Assembly (NCBI GenBank): GCA_013398615.1 | Contig: VZSR01001685.1 | Span: 28,913,940-28,977,939, forward strand | Length of the DNA: 64,000 nucleotides | DNA from: Brachypodius melanocephalos | Taxonomy: Eukaryota; Chordata; Aves; Passeriformes; Pycnonotidae | Direction: 5' to 3' | Shown here: piece by piece, positions 11,291-24,200 of the stretch | Layout: every line of letters begins with the position of its first letter | How positions within the stretch are numbered: the stretch's first letter is position 1 | Made by a program: the position numbers and the translations under genes | Notes under the pieces: model-generated | The model's database searches: none | Seen by the model: the letters and a program-made list of their open reading frames with translations, nothing else | What the model was told of the DNA's origin: nothing

Positions 11291-14200
11291 CAGCAGAGGT
11301 GACTACTACTGTTCTTCTTCCATCCACAAGGCTTGTCACCCTGTGAGAGGAAAATAAAATAGTTTGAAATGCCTTACCCAAATAGGCCCCCATGCTTTAA
11401 AAAAATCTTCTTCCTTGACACTATTCTTCTGAAGTCATGAACTTAGACTATTGTGATTGCCTCTGTATTTCACAACATGCTCTCTGCCCAACTGGAGACA
11501 GAGCCAGGATAAACTGTTATGATGCTTCTTGATTACACCAAAATCCCCAGAAAAAGGAAGCACCAGGGAGAGTCTTAATCTTGGTTCCTGTGCTCCTGGT
11601 CAGAGGGCTCAGTTCCTAACTGGAAAGCACAGACATTTGTGCACCTAATCTTTCATAATTTTATTGCTCTATCTCTTAGTAAATTAAATTAAAACATTTA
11701 TGTTGACCAAGTAATCAGGGGTCTTGAATATTATGTCTGACAGTCTCAAACTGCTTTGTAGCCTTTTCTTTTCCCACTGTTCATATGGAGAGGAGGTTTG
11801 TGAAGGAATTACAATGCATTTACCCATACAGAACCCTGGGAGTCAGTAGGCTATAAAACTCTGAAGGCAATATGGTACAAGATACAAGAAAGTGGCACAA
11901 CGCCACAGAAATCTGTGAACCTCTGCTAGGAGATTATATGAGAAGACCGAGGGCCCCACCCTCACTGTCTTGTAGATTTTTTTCACATCAAATGCGCAGA
12001 GCTTCCAAGTAAAACTTGTATATGTATTTTAGATTTTTTTAGCTTGGGAAATTTGTGCTAGCATCTGAGATAAATGAGACTGTTGTTGGCATGTGTGAGT
12101 ATTGTAGAGTAGCTAGACACATTACACATCTCCCCTTTCCTGTAATTATGTCTACAGATTTCCAAAACAACCATAAGTTCTGTCAAAATTGACTCAGGCA
12201 TGTCCCACAGTCCCACTGTAAGTGTCTCCTGTAAGCTTTAGCTGTGACACCATGTCTATGAGCTTGAAAGACAAGATGAATCCTTGCAGTGTTGTTGACC
12301 CCATTGCTGACACAGGTGCCTCTTTTATAGGAAGCCTTATCCTACAGACCCATACGTGTCACAAGGGAGTGTGACAGGGACTGTATTTAGTGTGAATTAA
12401 ATAGAAGACCCTTTCTTCCTCCCTTATCTTCTCACAAATAGTATGATAGGTACTGGTGATCACATTATAGCAAATATGAAAAAGATTTTAAAATATTTTT
12501 ATTAATTCTTCACTGAGAAACTGGAAAAAAACCAGCTGTAATGCATTCACCACACCCTTTCTAATCCCTGAGTTATTGAATTTCTTCTAATTTTAGTTTT
12601 AAAATTTTTCATAACACTGAGGAAAGTATATTTAAATACTGATTTGCTTCTCAAAAGGTAAACAAAGCACACTTACCTTTGAAAATACTGTACAAATGCT
12701 GTCTAACACAGCTTTCCCTCTGTGTAGTGTCTCAGGCACAGTATTATTCCCAATGTTGTTGTGCCCTTTAGTCCAAATAACATTTTCTTGTGTTTCTCAT
12801 CTGCAGCAGATGGCGAATAGCCAACCACAACATTTTTCATTGAAATGGCGAGGATATGCTCTAATTACCTCCCTAACAAAGACCTTGATTACATCCAAAT
12901 TCCAGAATTTCTGAAGGCATTTTTTTTCATGGTATCAGCCTATTTGTTTCTGACTGATTATCCCTTCAGCACTAACCTTTCACTCCTTTGTATCCCAGAA
13001 AGCAACAGGACGTCTTTAATCCAAAATGAAAATTAGGCAAGGTAGCAATGTCTTAAAAGGCACAGTTGAGCAATTTATAAACAGCACAGTGTTTATCAGC
13101 ATAATGAGTTGCTTCTTGGAAAAAAATGTGGTAAGTGGTGAGGACTTTTTATGAACACAATTGCTTTAATAACACAGGCCGATCCCCCTCCCCAAATCTT
13201 TGCTATTTCTGGAACTGCCCAGCCACACGCTCGCTGGTCAGTCAAACTGTCCCAGCAGGTGACAAGGTTTCTGTGTAAAACAATGGAAAATCTGTACATT
13301 GGGCACCTGGATGTGTGTGAATGCACTTTACAGGAATACATTTGCTTCCAAAATTAACTTTGTGTAGATGGACAAGGGAAGGTCAAAGCCGTAGGAGAGC
13401 CTACATTCTCTGCTCCACTGCTTGTGAAGAGGACTGGGAGGCAGGATCCAGTATTCCAGGTTTAGCTGTACATCTCCAAGAGATGTATTCTATCACAAAC
13501 TGCCAAATTTTGCTCAGTCCAAAGAAATGGTTTTGGTACATAGAGTCCAGATGCAGCTTTCATTTGATTTCAGTGCTCCCCATGGGAGCACAGGGGCTGA
13601 GGGGGGCTCTTGCCATCACAGCTTGCTTCTCCTTCCCCAGCAGATGTCAGAGAGGGCAGAGGCAGGGAATGCTGCCAGACCTGCAGCAACTGGAGGATGA
13701 ATAACCAATGCAAGCAATTTCCATCATCTCAGGAGATGCAGGCAAAACAGAGGTGTGGCAGAGCCTTTAAAACCTTACAGAGTGAGTGACCGATGGGAGA
13801 GGAATCTGAGTGTGGTATTCTAAACTCAGCCAGGGCTTCACTGTCTGGGGTGGGTGCTAGATCAAGCTGATTTTTTAAATAATGCTATTTATACACCAGC
13901 ATCAGACTGCCAATATTTCTAAGCAAGAAAAGTAGCAAATAGGTTTGTTCGTCAATCTGAAAGTACAGTTCAGGACACAGACATTGTATCCTTGCCTAGA
14001 TGTTCATTCCAGAAATATCTGGCCTGTATAAAAAGTTTAAGAAAGAAGAAAAATTAATTTACAGTAAGACATGAAGAAGACCTTGAGACTAAAAAATTCA
14101 TATTCCCTCTAAATTCTCCTGGAGACCCCAAAGATTGCTTTACAGACAGCACTAGCCCAAAGTGCTCCATTTCTGTGCTGATTTGGACCACTTGCCCTAT

Positions 14201-16460
14201 TGTTTTTGCCTTCAACACTATCAGTGCTCTTGCACTTATCCTGTTTTGGAAAGTCTCCAACTCTCATGACAATTTTGAGTGACCTTTGTATAGAGTGAAA
14301 GTGCCAACTACTAGGCTGCTAAACAGCATATCTGTATTTAGTTAGGAACTTAAAACCCCCAAAGCTATCATAATTTTAATTTCAAATCTCTGGGAAAAAA
14401 AAATGCAACTAAAATTTTCTTTAGAAGAGGGAGAGATGGGTTATGTCACAGAAATGGAGACAGCAGTAAATAAATAAATGAAGAGCAGGTGACAAGTCCT
14501 TTGTTTTTATTCTATTACTGTTTCCAGATCCGGAAAAACTATAGTTTGTACTGAAGTAAATGTTTATTTCCTTTGCCTAAGGAAATAAAAAGCTGAAAAT
14601 GAATATTCTATTGGAGAGGAGGTTTTGCATTTAAGCTAAGAAGAATTTACAGGTTGCATCAGGAAAAGCCAAGGGAATACAGATCTTGTTTGCAGCAGTA
14701 TCTTCTCCCTTGCCTGTGGCTCAGGGGTGGGAGGTGAGCTTAAAAGGCTCTGGACAAGTTCCAGCTCCCCAGAGCCAGGCTGGGGTGAGCGGCTCCAGCA
14801 GCCTCACTGGGACTGTGTTGTACTGCAAGGGAAGGGAATGAAGAAAGTGCAGAGCAAAAACCCAGATTCACAAGTCCATTTCAGGCAGATTCTGAGCTGT
14901 AAGAAATGTCTCTTTGGCTCTCTGTTAAGAGACTAGGAGAATAATCTGGAGGGCCATGTATGATTAGAGTTCACACTGTAGGACTGTTCTTACGGAAGCC
15001 TGGTAGAATATCTTCACTCAAAATACGTGATTACATCCTGTTTGCAAAAGATGATACAAGAGGCATCATTCTGCCTCCATTCATTGTTACTGTCACTGAG
15101 GACTTGGAGTCATAGAAAGTCTGACACTCATAGAGGTGAGTGTTAATTGTAAAGTTAAAAATGGGACACTTGTCCCTTTATCTAGGTTAGAGACCAGGAT
15201 AGATTTTTCCTTAAAACTGCTGTGCATAAATCTCACAGCTTTCTCTCACTGCTTATATTTTCTAGGATTCATCCTGTTTGCCTTCTGGCAGCTGCCTGCC
15301 GTTAGACTGCATCTACATAAAAGTGCATCCAAAGCTGGGCCCAGATTCTGGCTTTTCCAGTGGTGGGTAGAGAAGAAAGGTGACCTTTATATCTTTCCTT
15401 TGCATATGATATCCATCTCTTCACTCTCTGCTTGGCTAAACCAGTTTAGATTCTGGTGTTCAGGATCTGTCTTAACATTGAGAATTTGTGTTCTTGCCTG
15501 CAAAACCAGTAGGCTAAGGTTCATATCAGCTCTGCTGTTCCTAATGAGCCAAAATAAACACGTCAGCCTCTCACAGCTGCTTTAACCCCTCACAGGAGAC
15601 GGGAGCTCTGTGTGATGGCACGGAGGCAATGGCACAGGACGAGATAACATGGTCAGTGTGAATGTGGCAGTGATACTGAACACTGGCCAAGGGAGGCAGA
15701 TATTAATAACCTGCCACAGTGCTTTTTGGTTAAATAGATTTCCAGAGGTTTAGGTTTGCTTTCTCTGTTTTTTTCCTTAGATAAAAGCGGAGTAAGTGCA
15801 GTGGAAGGAATGAACACTTTAGCTGTTCAGTGAGGCTTGATGGCAAACTCTACCCAATGCAACTCCTCTGTGTGCTTAATATCAAGCATACACTTAAATA
15901 CTGAGCTGGAGGTAGGCTTGATCAGTGAGCACTCTTAAAATTAAGCCCTCTAGCCCTAAGACTTGTAGAGTTCATTCACACCTGCTACACACTTTGTTTC
16001 ACAGGTTTATCTGCTCTTTTGGCAGACAAATATGAAATATATTCCATTTTTTTTCCCTCCAGTATCTGTTTTCTTCCAGATAAATGCCAGTATATAAATC
16101 CTCGTACTAGAAGAAGTATAAGTTTTTTGGGATGAGTCTAAAACAATGATGTGCTAAGACTATAAGGCTACAATGATATATCATACTGAAAGTCAAATAT
16201 TCTAGTGGTAAATATAATTTTCCCTATAGGAGCGATTCAGCAATAAAATCTTTTGAAGAAAAAGACTGCTGAGTCCAGGAGATAACTTTTTTTTTTCCCT
16301 ACATGTATCAAAAAAGCAGTGTTAGCCCTCTCTCAGATATGGATAACTTCTGTTTCACCATTTTACTCAGAAATAGTCTTACCTTTTGTCCAGACACTAT
16401 CAACAGAAAAGCTAGTGCCATTCAAGAAAGTACACATAAATCATTCATGTGGAGCCAAAC
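11291..16460. other. Intergenic DNA 3' of PMP2, no supported gene
   Basis: AT-rich with scattered moderately GC-rich patches (13380-13720, 14700-14900). The longest frame (15136-15585, plus) has low-complexity, non-family-like content. No FABP exon relic was seen here, although FABP5 lies somewhere on this side of PMP2 in known vertebrates. Confidence 0.55.
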
Positions 16461-16485
16461 ACTCTATTTTCTGTGTTGAGAAGTG

Positions 16486-16491
16486 TTTATT
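16486..16491 (-). terminator. PMP2: PMP2 polyadenylation signal AATAAA
   Basis: AATAAA on the minus strand (TTTATT on plus), about 190 nt past the PMP2 stop. This is the first canonical signal seen downstream and would give a short 3' UTR like that of other FABP genes. The cleavage site itself is not visible. Confidence 0.65.
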
Positions 16492-16681
16492 GGATAAATA
16501 TTTTTATACACCACAATATTTCAGGTTAGTCACACTATGGCTCTGAAATATCAAATTATGGTGTAGTCATTTCCCCAATAAAAGGAAATAAAATGAAAAA
16601 GCACAGAGCATGAGGCTTTGGCCACTGAACTAAGCCGAGGTTTTAGAGCCAGTTCCAGTTCGGTGCAGAGAGGGAACTTCT

Positions 16682-16732
16682 TCACACTCTTTCATAAACT
16701 CTAGTGCAGACAACCCCTTTCATGGCATATTC
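16682..16732 (-). CDS. PMP2: PMP2 coding exon 4 and stop
   Basis: 51 nt after a long pyrimidine tract ending CTTTTTGCCTTAG. It reads EYAMKGVVCTRVYERV followed by TGA at 16684-16682. The motif CTRVYE carries Arg127 and Tyr129, which clamp the fatty-acid carboxylate. The second residue of the exon (118) is Tyr (TAT) instead of the usual Cys. Confidence 0.94.
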   Translation of the reverse strand, partial: EYAMKGVVCTRVYERV

Positions 16733-19700
16733 CTAAGGCAAAAAGAAAAAATATTAATATAAACTTTTTGCTGACAGCAGTTGTATCTGCTGCAGTAACC
16801 TCTGAAGTCAATGAAAATCCAGATGCCCTGTTTTATGTCTCTACATATTTGCAGAACTTTTAGAGCAAACAGCAAAGCTATTTTTGTATTGCAAATAGAG
16901 TTGTTTATATTTTAACAGCTTTAAACTTCATCAAGTGGCATTTAATGACAAAAAGACTGAAAAATTAGGCTCAGCTTCCACAAACAAATTTACTTTCCTT
17001 GGTGTTATTGCTGGCTTGTCAGAAATATTAGCACCACCTAGTTGTTATATCATGGCCCACCAACACATTCAAATATTCAAAGCAGTAAGGGATTTTTTGT
17101 ATAGAAGCAGAAGTAGCCTGGGTATTTCAAAGGTCAGGCTTCTGGCCTAAAAAACTTTGCTCTTCTGAGTCGCAAAATATTTCTCTTGACCCTCTCACCC
17201 CAGTGGCCTTCAGTGGTTGCTGATGACTCAAAGCCGCAGGATGTGTGCGACAAAGGCAACGGGATGTTAAAAAAACACTTCCTTGGTCTGCAGGAGATGA
17301 GGAGTCCTCCACAGCCCTGTGTGAGGCAAGGGGCAGACAGCAGGATGCTGACAGAAGAGGCACCTTACCTCTCTGCTTTATGGAGAGGGTGTAAGAATTA
17401 GAAAATCTTACTCAGAAATGCAGCCATGAAGACATGCAAAAACAAATCAACCTTCCAACGTAAAGGGAGGTTTCACTAGAGCTGGAGATGGACTCTTTAC
17501 AGGGGTGTGTAGTGGCAGGACAAGGGGGAATGGCTTTAAACTGAGAAAAGGAAAGTTTGGATTAGACATTAGGAAGAAATTCTTTACTATGAGGGTAGTG
17601 AGGCACTGGAACAGGCTGCCCAGAGAAGTTGTGGACGCTCCATCCTTGGAAATGTTCAAGGCCAGACTCGATGGGGCATTGTGTAACCTGGTGGAAGGTG
17701 TCCTTTTTCGTGACAGTGGGTTGGAACTAGATGATCTCTAAGGTTCCTTTCAACCCAAACCATTCTATGATTCGATGTATGAGAATTAATAACAAAAGAC
17801 AGTCAGAACAACCTAACATGCAAAAGTGTAATGCTGCTGACTTCAAACAAGTTGCCAAAATTAGTTTGACTCCAATATCTAAAAACTTTAATGAACAAAG
17901 TGAAATCTTAATTTTAATAACGACCTTTACAACCAGAGTCCCTCAAATGTTTTATTTCCCTGGCTTGGCCAAGATAGGGAAAAGGAAAGAACTGTTTCAG
18001 GAACAGCAGTACCCTGCATGTAAACTTTTGTTTCCATTCCACAGGTTTCTGTTATTTTTAAACCTAATTCCTTTTAAGAACAATAATGTTGAGAGCAGTA
18101 GGTATGCTGTCAATTTATGGCAGCTCTACCAATATAGTCCCTTTAATGACTTTAATGCTGTATGCAATAACATTTTTTTCCTTCCAGCTGTTTTCTAAGC
18201 TTGGTTTCCCTTCTCTCCTTTAATTTGTCTCATTATTCAAAGAGTAAGCCAAAATTGATAGTCTGTTTAGAGAGAAGCATACTGAAGACTGTATCCTTCT
18301 CTAGCAGGGTACAAGGAACATGAACTTACCACTACCATCTTCCCATCAACAAGTCTTCTCTTTATCGTGGTCTCTTTGCCATTCCACTTCTGCACTTGCA
18401 CCAATGACCCTTTCTCCAAGGTTACAACACTCTGCAAATCCCCAGAGAAGAGTTTCAAACTGCAGGCTGAGTTTGCAGATTACAGTAGCCATTTGCTTTA
18501 CATTCAGCAAGATATATGCTCTGGGATAACGACATCAGTAACATCACATTCAGCACTATACTGTTTCTTCTTTCAGTGCTTTATTTTAATAGTTTGGAAA
18601 ATTCAAGTTACTCTAAGGGAGTAGGTAAAATTTCCCCTGGTGTTCTTCTAGGAGATATTCAGACCACTCAGAGATCATCAGCCCTCTTACTTACCTTGAC
18701 CTTCCGGTCATCTGCTGTTGTTTCATCAAACTGCTGGCCCAGTTTGAAAGAGATGGTTGTATTTTTGAACGTGCTTTCAGTCCTGATGGTCACTATGTCC
18801 CCTTTCATACTGATGATCACATCAGGCCTTGCCAGGCCACCTAGTTTCCGGGTAGCTAAGCCCACTCCTAGAAATCAGAAACAAAACAATCATTACATTC
18901 TAGAAGCAAGAAACTCAGTATCCTCTCATGATTCTTCAGTGGAAGAATAAGGAAGAGTTTCTTCTTGAACACTTCAATGCCTGATTTAGATGAAACACTA
19001 ATTCTTTAGATCAGAGAGTACTGAGACAGAGGTAGGAATGGGAACCTCAGCATTCAGGGGCTGAGACCTTATCAGCCCCAGCTGACAAGACTGCACCTTC
19101 AGCAAGAAGTAAAGATATACACAATTATAGGGCTGTGCACATTTAGCTAAGAAGAAACATGGTTGGTTACAAATCTGCATTTATTTCATATAGATAGAAT
19201 AAGTACAAAAATTCAGAGGAAATTTTTATAGTTCTCACAAAAATTTGTAAAAATCCTTTTAAAAATGACTTTGACAAATCTGAGAATCTGTACCTTTGTT
19301 AATAGCTGCAAGGAGGAAACTGGACACTGAATTGCCAATATGTTGGTGGCTGGTTCATTAAAACATATCGAAGGCTGGTTAATTCCTAAGCTGTTATTAA
19401 CATCCCTTAAGGATTCTTACATCTAAACCTCAATGAAAAGTACAAGTATGAAATATAAAAAAATGTTGAGGTGTAAGGGCTGAGAGCTGCAAAGAGCTTC
19501 CAGGAAAATCCCATACCAAAAGCCTTTTGTATTGCCTAGTCCTTTCCAGTCCAGTTCATTGTCTACAGGCTGTGAGGCTTGGGGCAAGTAGGAATGAAAC
19601 CACTGGCAATGTATCGCTGCTTCATAAAAGCAGAAAAGGGATAGCTGCACTTAGTGCCTTTGTTAATGCTAGGCCATGATCAGATGAAAAGATCTGTAAA

Positions 19701-20485
19701 AAAGGGTATAAAGTTATCTGCAAAGCATAAAACTATTCGCAGTAATTATTCCATGCTAAGCAATTCTGTTCAGACATTCAGAAAAATATCTGCAGCTGGA
19801 CTTTCCTCCCACATTCACTCTGGCTAATTAATTAACTGCAATTCTTTTGTTATTCAGTCTAACATTTCAAATCAAGGGAATCAGTGAATCATTTATATAG
19901 CAAAAGCAATGCACTAGCTGGCTGTCTGTGCACTTGGCATACAGGAATGAAGCCAGCATTAAAATGAAAAACAATGCCTAATTTGTTACATTCCTCTCAT
20001 TCTTCAGTAACAGATAGATTCATTCGTTGTATTTAGATGTCTGAAACTACAGTGTCATGAGACATCAGCTCCATTATATATTGTAAATTATCATAAGTCA
20101 CAAGTTTAACAGTGTAATCAAGAGGAAACAAAAACAATCTGTATCTCCACAGATTGCTCTGGTGACAGAAAAACACATTAGATCAGTTCATACCAGTTAG
20201 ATGGAAGTAAAATTATAATAATAATTCATTGCCTACCTTTTTCAATTTAGATGCTAAAGAAAACAAATTAAATTATGTTAGAAAAGTGATTAAGTCCTTT
20301 TTTTGGCCAGAAAGAAGGCATCATCTGTGAGCAGAACCTTCCCAAATGAAACTTACTAACAAAAACAAAACCCAACCAAACAAAAAAACCCCAAACTCAG
20401 AATATTTCTCACCCAATTCTTTCATATAGTCATCAAAATTTTCACTGGAGATGAGTTTCCAGGTTCCCACAAATCGGTTACACAT
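16682..20485 (-). CDS. PMP2: Myelin P2 protein / fatty acid-binding protein 8, four coding exons, intact
   Basis: Cytosolic fatty-acid-binding protein; in known vertebrates P2 binds fatty acids and cholesterol and stacks myelin membranes in Schwann cells. CDS = join of complement 20413-20485, 18695-18867, 18330-18431 and 16682-16732 (73+173+102+51 nt), giving 132 residues plus TGA. All introns are GT-AG; intron lengths are 1545, 263 and 1597 bp. The N-terminal FABP signature is present (G7, W9, N16-F17-D18, L24). Carboxylate-binding Arg107, Arg127 and Tyr129 (106/126/128 without Met) are kept, as are Leu28 and Pro39 in the membrane-contacting portal. Exon 2 (ATRKLGGLARP, GDIVTIRTESTFKN) and exon 3 (KWNGKETTIKR, LVDGKMVV) match P2 better than FABP4 or FABP5. 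Oddity: residue 118 is Tyr where P2 normally has Cys. FABP4 follows as a tandem paralogue on the same strand. Identity is from recalled family sequence, not a search. Confidence 0.95.
17456..17780 (+). mobile_element. CR1 LINE 3' end inside PMP2 intron 3
   Basis: Typical CR1 3' sequence on the plus strand: GACATTAGGAAGAAATTCTT, GGCACTGGAACAGGCTGCCC, AGATGATCTCTAAGGTTCCT, ending in CATTCTATGATTCGATG with the octamer motif. Inserted antisense to PMP2 between exons 3 and 4, far from splice sites, so probably neutral for splicing. Confidence 0.92.
18330..18431 (-). CDS. PMP2: PMP2 coding exon 3
   Basis: 102 nt, in phase 0, between acceptor GATTTGCAG and donor GTAAGT. It codes residues 83-116, with the VTLEKGSLVQVQKWNGKE strand pair, Arg107 of the ligand-binding site, and M114. 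Confidence 0.95.
18695..18867 (-). CDS. PMP2: PMP2 coding exon 2
   Basis: 173 nt between acceptor ...TTTCTAG and donor GTAAG. It codes the end of the first helix through strands B-E, including R31-K32, P39, F58 at the portal, and the FABP motif FDETTADDRK at residues 71-80. Positions known to carry human neuropathy variants (I43, T51, I52) all hold the normal residue here. Confidence 0.95.
20413..20485 (-). CDS. PMP2: PMP2 coding exon 1
   Basis: Begins at the ATG whose A is at 20485 and reads MCNRFVGTWKLISSENFDDY, then MKEL plus the first base of a split Gly codon. The donor GTGAG lies directly after 20413. The length of 73 nt is the usual first coding exon length of the FABP family. The start is fixed by the canonical M-C/S-x-x-F-x-G-T-W-K opening. 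Confidence 0.95.
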
Positions 20486-20593
20486 TGCACAGGCTTTGGG
20501 TGGTGCTGGTCCTGCAGAGAGAGGCAGTGGCCACAGCAGCTCTTGGTGGCTGTTGGAGAGTTTGTGTGCCCAACTGGGGTTTAGCAGTCTCCC

Positions 20594-20635
20594 TTTAAAG
20601 AGGTCCGGTCCCTCTGGCAGTCAGGGCTGGCCAAT
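20594..20635 (-). promoter_or_regulatory. PMP2: PMP2 core promoter: CCAAT and TTTAAA boxes
   Basis: A TTTAAA TATA-like element (20594-20599) lies 109 bp upstream of the ATG. A CCAAT pentamer (20631-20635, read on the plus strand, so ATTGG on the gene strand) lies 32 bp further upstream. The FABP4 promoter has the same two elements at nearly the same spacing. This predicts a start site near 20565-20570 and a 5' UTR of about 80-85 nt (inference). Confidence 0.65.
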
Positions 20636-20904
20636 AGGGGAGGCAGTACCAGGGGGAACAATGTGCACCTTGTCCAAGGCAGCCGTGACAGTACCAAGGC
20701 TCTGGGTGACGCTGCCTTGGCTTCCTTCTCTGAATACAGCTGGACACGAGGGATGGGGATGGGGATGTGCCACTGCACCCACAGAGCGGTCAGGACACAC
20801 TGCAGTGGGGTGTCAGCAACACAGAGACAAGTACAGGAGCACTGCCTCCCTACAAAACCCAGCTCCAACTGTCCTCCCAGTGTTGTTCTCCTGCTATCAC
20901 CATA

Positions 20905-21250
20905 TAGAACAGAAATCTATAACAATCATCTCATCCAACCGCCTGACCAATCCAGGGCTGACCAAAAGTTACAGCATGTTGTTGAGCCATTGTCCAAATG
21001 CCTCTTAGACACTGACAGGCCAAGGGCTTTGACCACCTCTCTAGGAAGCCTATTTCAGTGTATGATCAGTCTCTTACTAAAGAAGCACTTCCTAATGACA
21101 AACCGGAACCTCCCTTGACACAGCTTTGAACCATTCCCACTCATCCTACCCCTGGATACCAGGGAGGAGAGATCTGCACCTTCCCCATCACTTCCCCTCC
21201 TCAGGAAGCTGTAGAGTGTTACCACTATTGTCACCTCTGTGCTAGTCAGA
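20905..21250 (-). mobile_element. CR1 LINE fragment upstream of PMP2
   Basis: Antisense CR1 text on the plus strand: CAATCATCTCATCCAACCGC, TTGACCACCTCTCTAGGAAG, CCTATTTCAGTGTATGATCA and AAGCACTTCCTAATGACAAA. It sits about 270-620 bp beyond the PMP2 CCAAT box, in the same orientation as the gene. An old, diverged copy. Confidence 0.8.
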
Positions 21251-24200
21251 TAATACAAAGCCATGTGGGTTGTGTGAAGGAACTGTCAAGAAGATGATGT
21301 ACGAAGTGGTTTGTTGAGTTTTTTTTACTTTCATGATCCATCCTGGAGAGGGTCTGTATTTTTTATCATTTAAAGGCAGAACTGAGTTATACCACTTTGT
21401 TTTCTCTCTTTGCATCAGAGAAATGATCCCAAGTTGTGGGTTCTTCCCTGCACATATCCCAGAAAGGATCACAAAAAAAGGAAGCAGATAATATTCGCTG
21501 GCTCCCTTTTACAACTAAGCATACTCAGAAGATCAGTGCACCAGGAGAGATCAGCTCTTGTGCTTGACAGGTGGATGGCATGAAAACAGGCCGAGCCATT
21601 AAAGTGCTTATTAGTTCAAAGTCACTTTGTGAGCGTCAAGAAGCTTTGCTGACTTGAGAGTGGGACATATTCTGTTTTCTTTTTGTCTTTTTGCACATGG
21701 ATAGTTGTTCTGCCATAAGATAAAGGGAAGATTTAAGTCAGCACAATCATATAAGGCATTGCATTCAAATGTGTCGTACTATTGCCAGATTTCTTCAGGC
21801 TCCCCTGCTTCCATGAAGTGATGCCATGACCTCCTTGGGCCCATTTATTGCTTATACATGGACCCAGAATTCCAACTGTGGCCTGCTCAATGCTGAATAG
21901 AGAGGAAGAACCCCCAGAACATTTTCTGCCAAGCCAAAATTGAAATATTGAAAGATTAGGGTTTTCAGCATTTAAAACTGTTTTTAAAAGTCCACATTTA
22001 GGACTACTGTCTAATGGTTAGTAAAAAACAGACACAAAGAACAAATCCATAAACCACATGTGTATGTGACAGGCAGGAATTTAAAGCATTATAATTCAAG
22101 ACACCTCAAACTATCTGAAACTATTTAGTGTAAGACCACAGCAGATCTAATTCTGTCCTTCCCATTCCTAAACCATCTTTCTGGAGAAAATGACTGCTTG
22201 GTACATGCAAAGATTAGAGTCTTCTTTCCAACTTCAGTGAACAATAGTTGCCTGCTTACCCTTTTTGTATGACTCTAATTTCTGGGTTATGGCAACCTAT
22301 AAAGACTCTTCAGATCTACATTTTAAGGACAGAGACACTGGGATTATAGACTATGGGACCAAATATCTTGTGTTTAGAGTTGAAAGAATGAGATGGAAAT
22401 GGTGATGTGCCAAGGAGGATGAGATCTGGGTCCTGACTTGAATGCTCTCATAAGGAAGAAAGGGAACACACTGGAACATCTGTAATAACTAAGTAAATGT
22501 CAGTCTTTGAAGGTGTTGTCAACATAAAACTTTTCTAAAGCAGAGATGCATAATATCACATTCTGTATAAAGAATAGCTAGCTCTTTTATCCCATCTCCG
22601 GAAATGAGAAAACTACTTCTAAATCAAACTATCCATTACTGCTGAAGAAAAAATATGCAAATATTCTACCGTTGCTCCTCAAGCATTCTTTGTTCTTTTA
22701 TTTAATTGTCTTATCCACATAAAGGCACTTTAACAAGACAAGGCTGGTGCCTTTGGGAAATAAAAGATGATTGGGATGTTGTAAAATCAGGCCCAAAGAA
22801 ATTCAAGAAGAGCAAATTAGTCAGAATAGAACAGCTACACTGCAGTACCAGTAACCTTTAGAACAAAAGTAACAGAGAATTATTTATTCAGACAAAACCC
22901 CAGTCTTAAGCAGTCTCAAACAATGTTGACATTGCTACCATCTATCTCTTTGTCACTAAGAAAAATCAGTACTTTCATTTATAGGACTTAGAGTTTAGAA
23001 AGAACAAGAGCAAGGAATTATATCTCAGTAGAAATAATTGTGGAAACTAATCTTTTCTTCAAGTTTAAAGGGGAAAAAATTGTCAAAGATTGTGAGTACA
23101 TAAGATAAGGGAGAGCCTTGATTCCCTTTTTTTGCTTATGGTTGACATAAAACCGTATTTGAAATCATTGAACTTTGAGATTTTGAAGCAGCACAAGAGC
23201 TAAAGCTAAAACTTGATAGAAACAGAGAACTAAAAATTCAAAGACTACTTAGAAATAAAGATACTATTTAAAGAAATACAGAAAGCAAATTTTTGTGAAG
23301 TTCTTTAAAGGAAACATGGTCTGGGCAAACTCAAGGCCAAAAAAGCTTAAATAGATTCCCAGGAGAGCAATGAAATAAACAGAAATAGAAGGGGAGAACA
23401 GAGGTCAAAGAGGGACTTGCTGTAGGACACTGAGGGATGTTTTAGCATTGACTCTATGAAGCTGAAGGATCAACCCTGAACATGGGGCCAGCAGCCTCCC
23501 TTTTCCCAACAGCTACATTGGAGGGTGCAAATAGCTTCTTGTCCCCTTAGAACATCCTACAAGACCAGACCGGGACAACTGGGCTGGGAGAACAAGTCCA
23601 GACTGCACTGCACACACGGGGCTTGACTGGCCAGGACACAAAAGTCCTTCAAGTTCTTTCCAGTGGAAATAAATAGTTAAAAGAAGAAGAGAAAAACTGA
23701 TAGGTCAATGCTCAGAATAAGCCTCTCCTCATCTTTCTGCTGAACTGCCAAACATCTGTGGGTGTGAGTCGCCTTTCCCTTTTGTGGTCCAAGAAAGCAC
23801 AAAAGGAGTTGTAAGTGAATGTGGCGAGGGAGAGAGATCTCCTCCTGTCAGCATTCAAGGTGCCTGCTGCCATAGGTGTGCTGCCCATGGGTTTGTGGGG
23901 GTTTGGTTAGATCCTTCTTTGGCAGAAAGGAAGGCTCTGGGGTGGTTATTAACTTTTGGACAACAGTTCAGCATGAACTGAGAGAGGGAAGAGAGAGAGA
24001 GACCTGTGCTGCTCTGCAGGTGAGGATTAGACACTAATCTGACTTTAGCCCTCACAAATGTGTGCTCCCATCTGGGTCTGAGAGCACACACCTTTCTTGA
24101 CAGAGAGGAGGCACTTCTGTTTACTCAAGCGATCACTAGAGTGCTGTCGTTTTCATTCAATGAGTTTTGTCCTTCTTCAGAGAATAAATTCCAAACATGT

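Noticed and set aside
20451..21008. The longest open frame in the window (185 codons, plus strand)
   Set aside because: It is the antisense of PMP2 exon 1 and promoter and runs into a CR1. It has no splice context or family resemblance.
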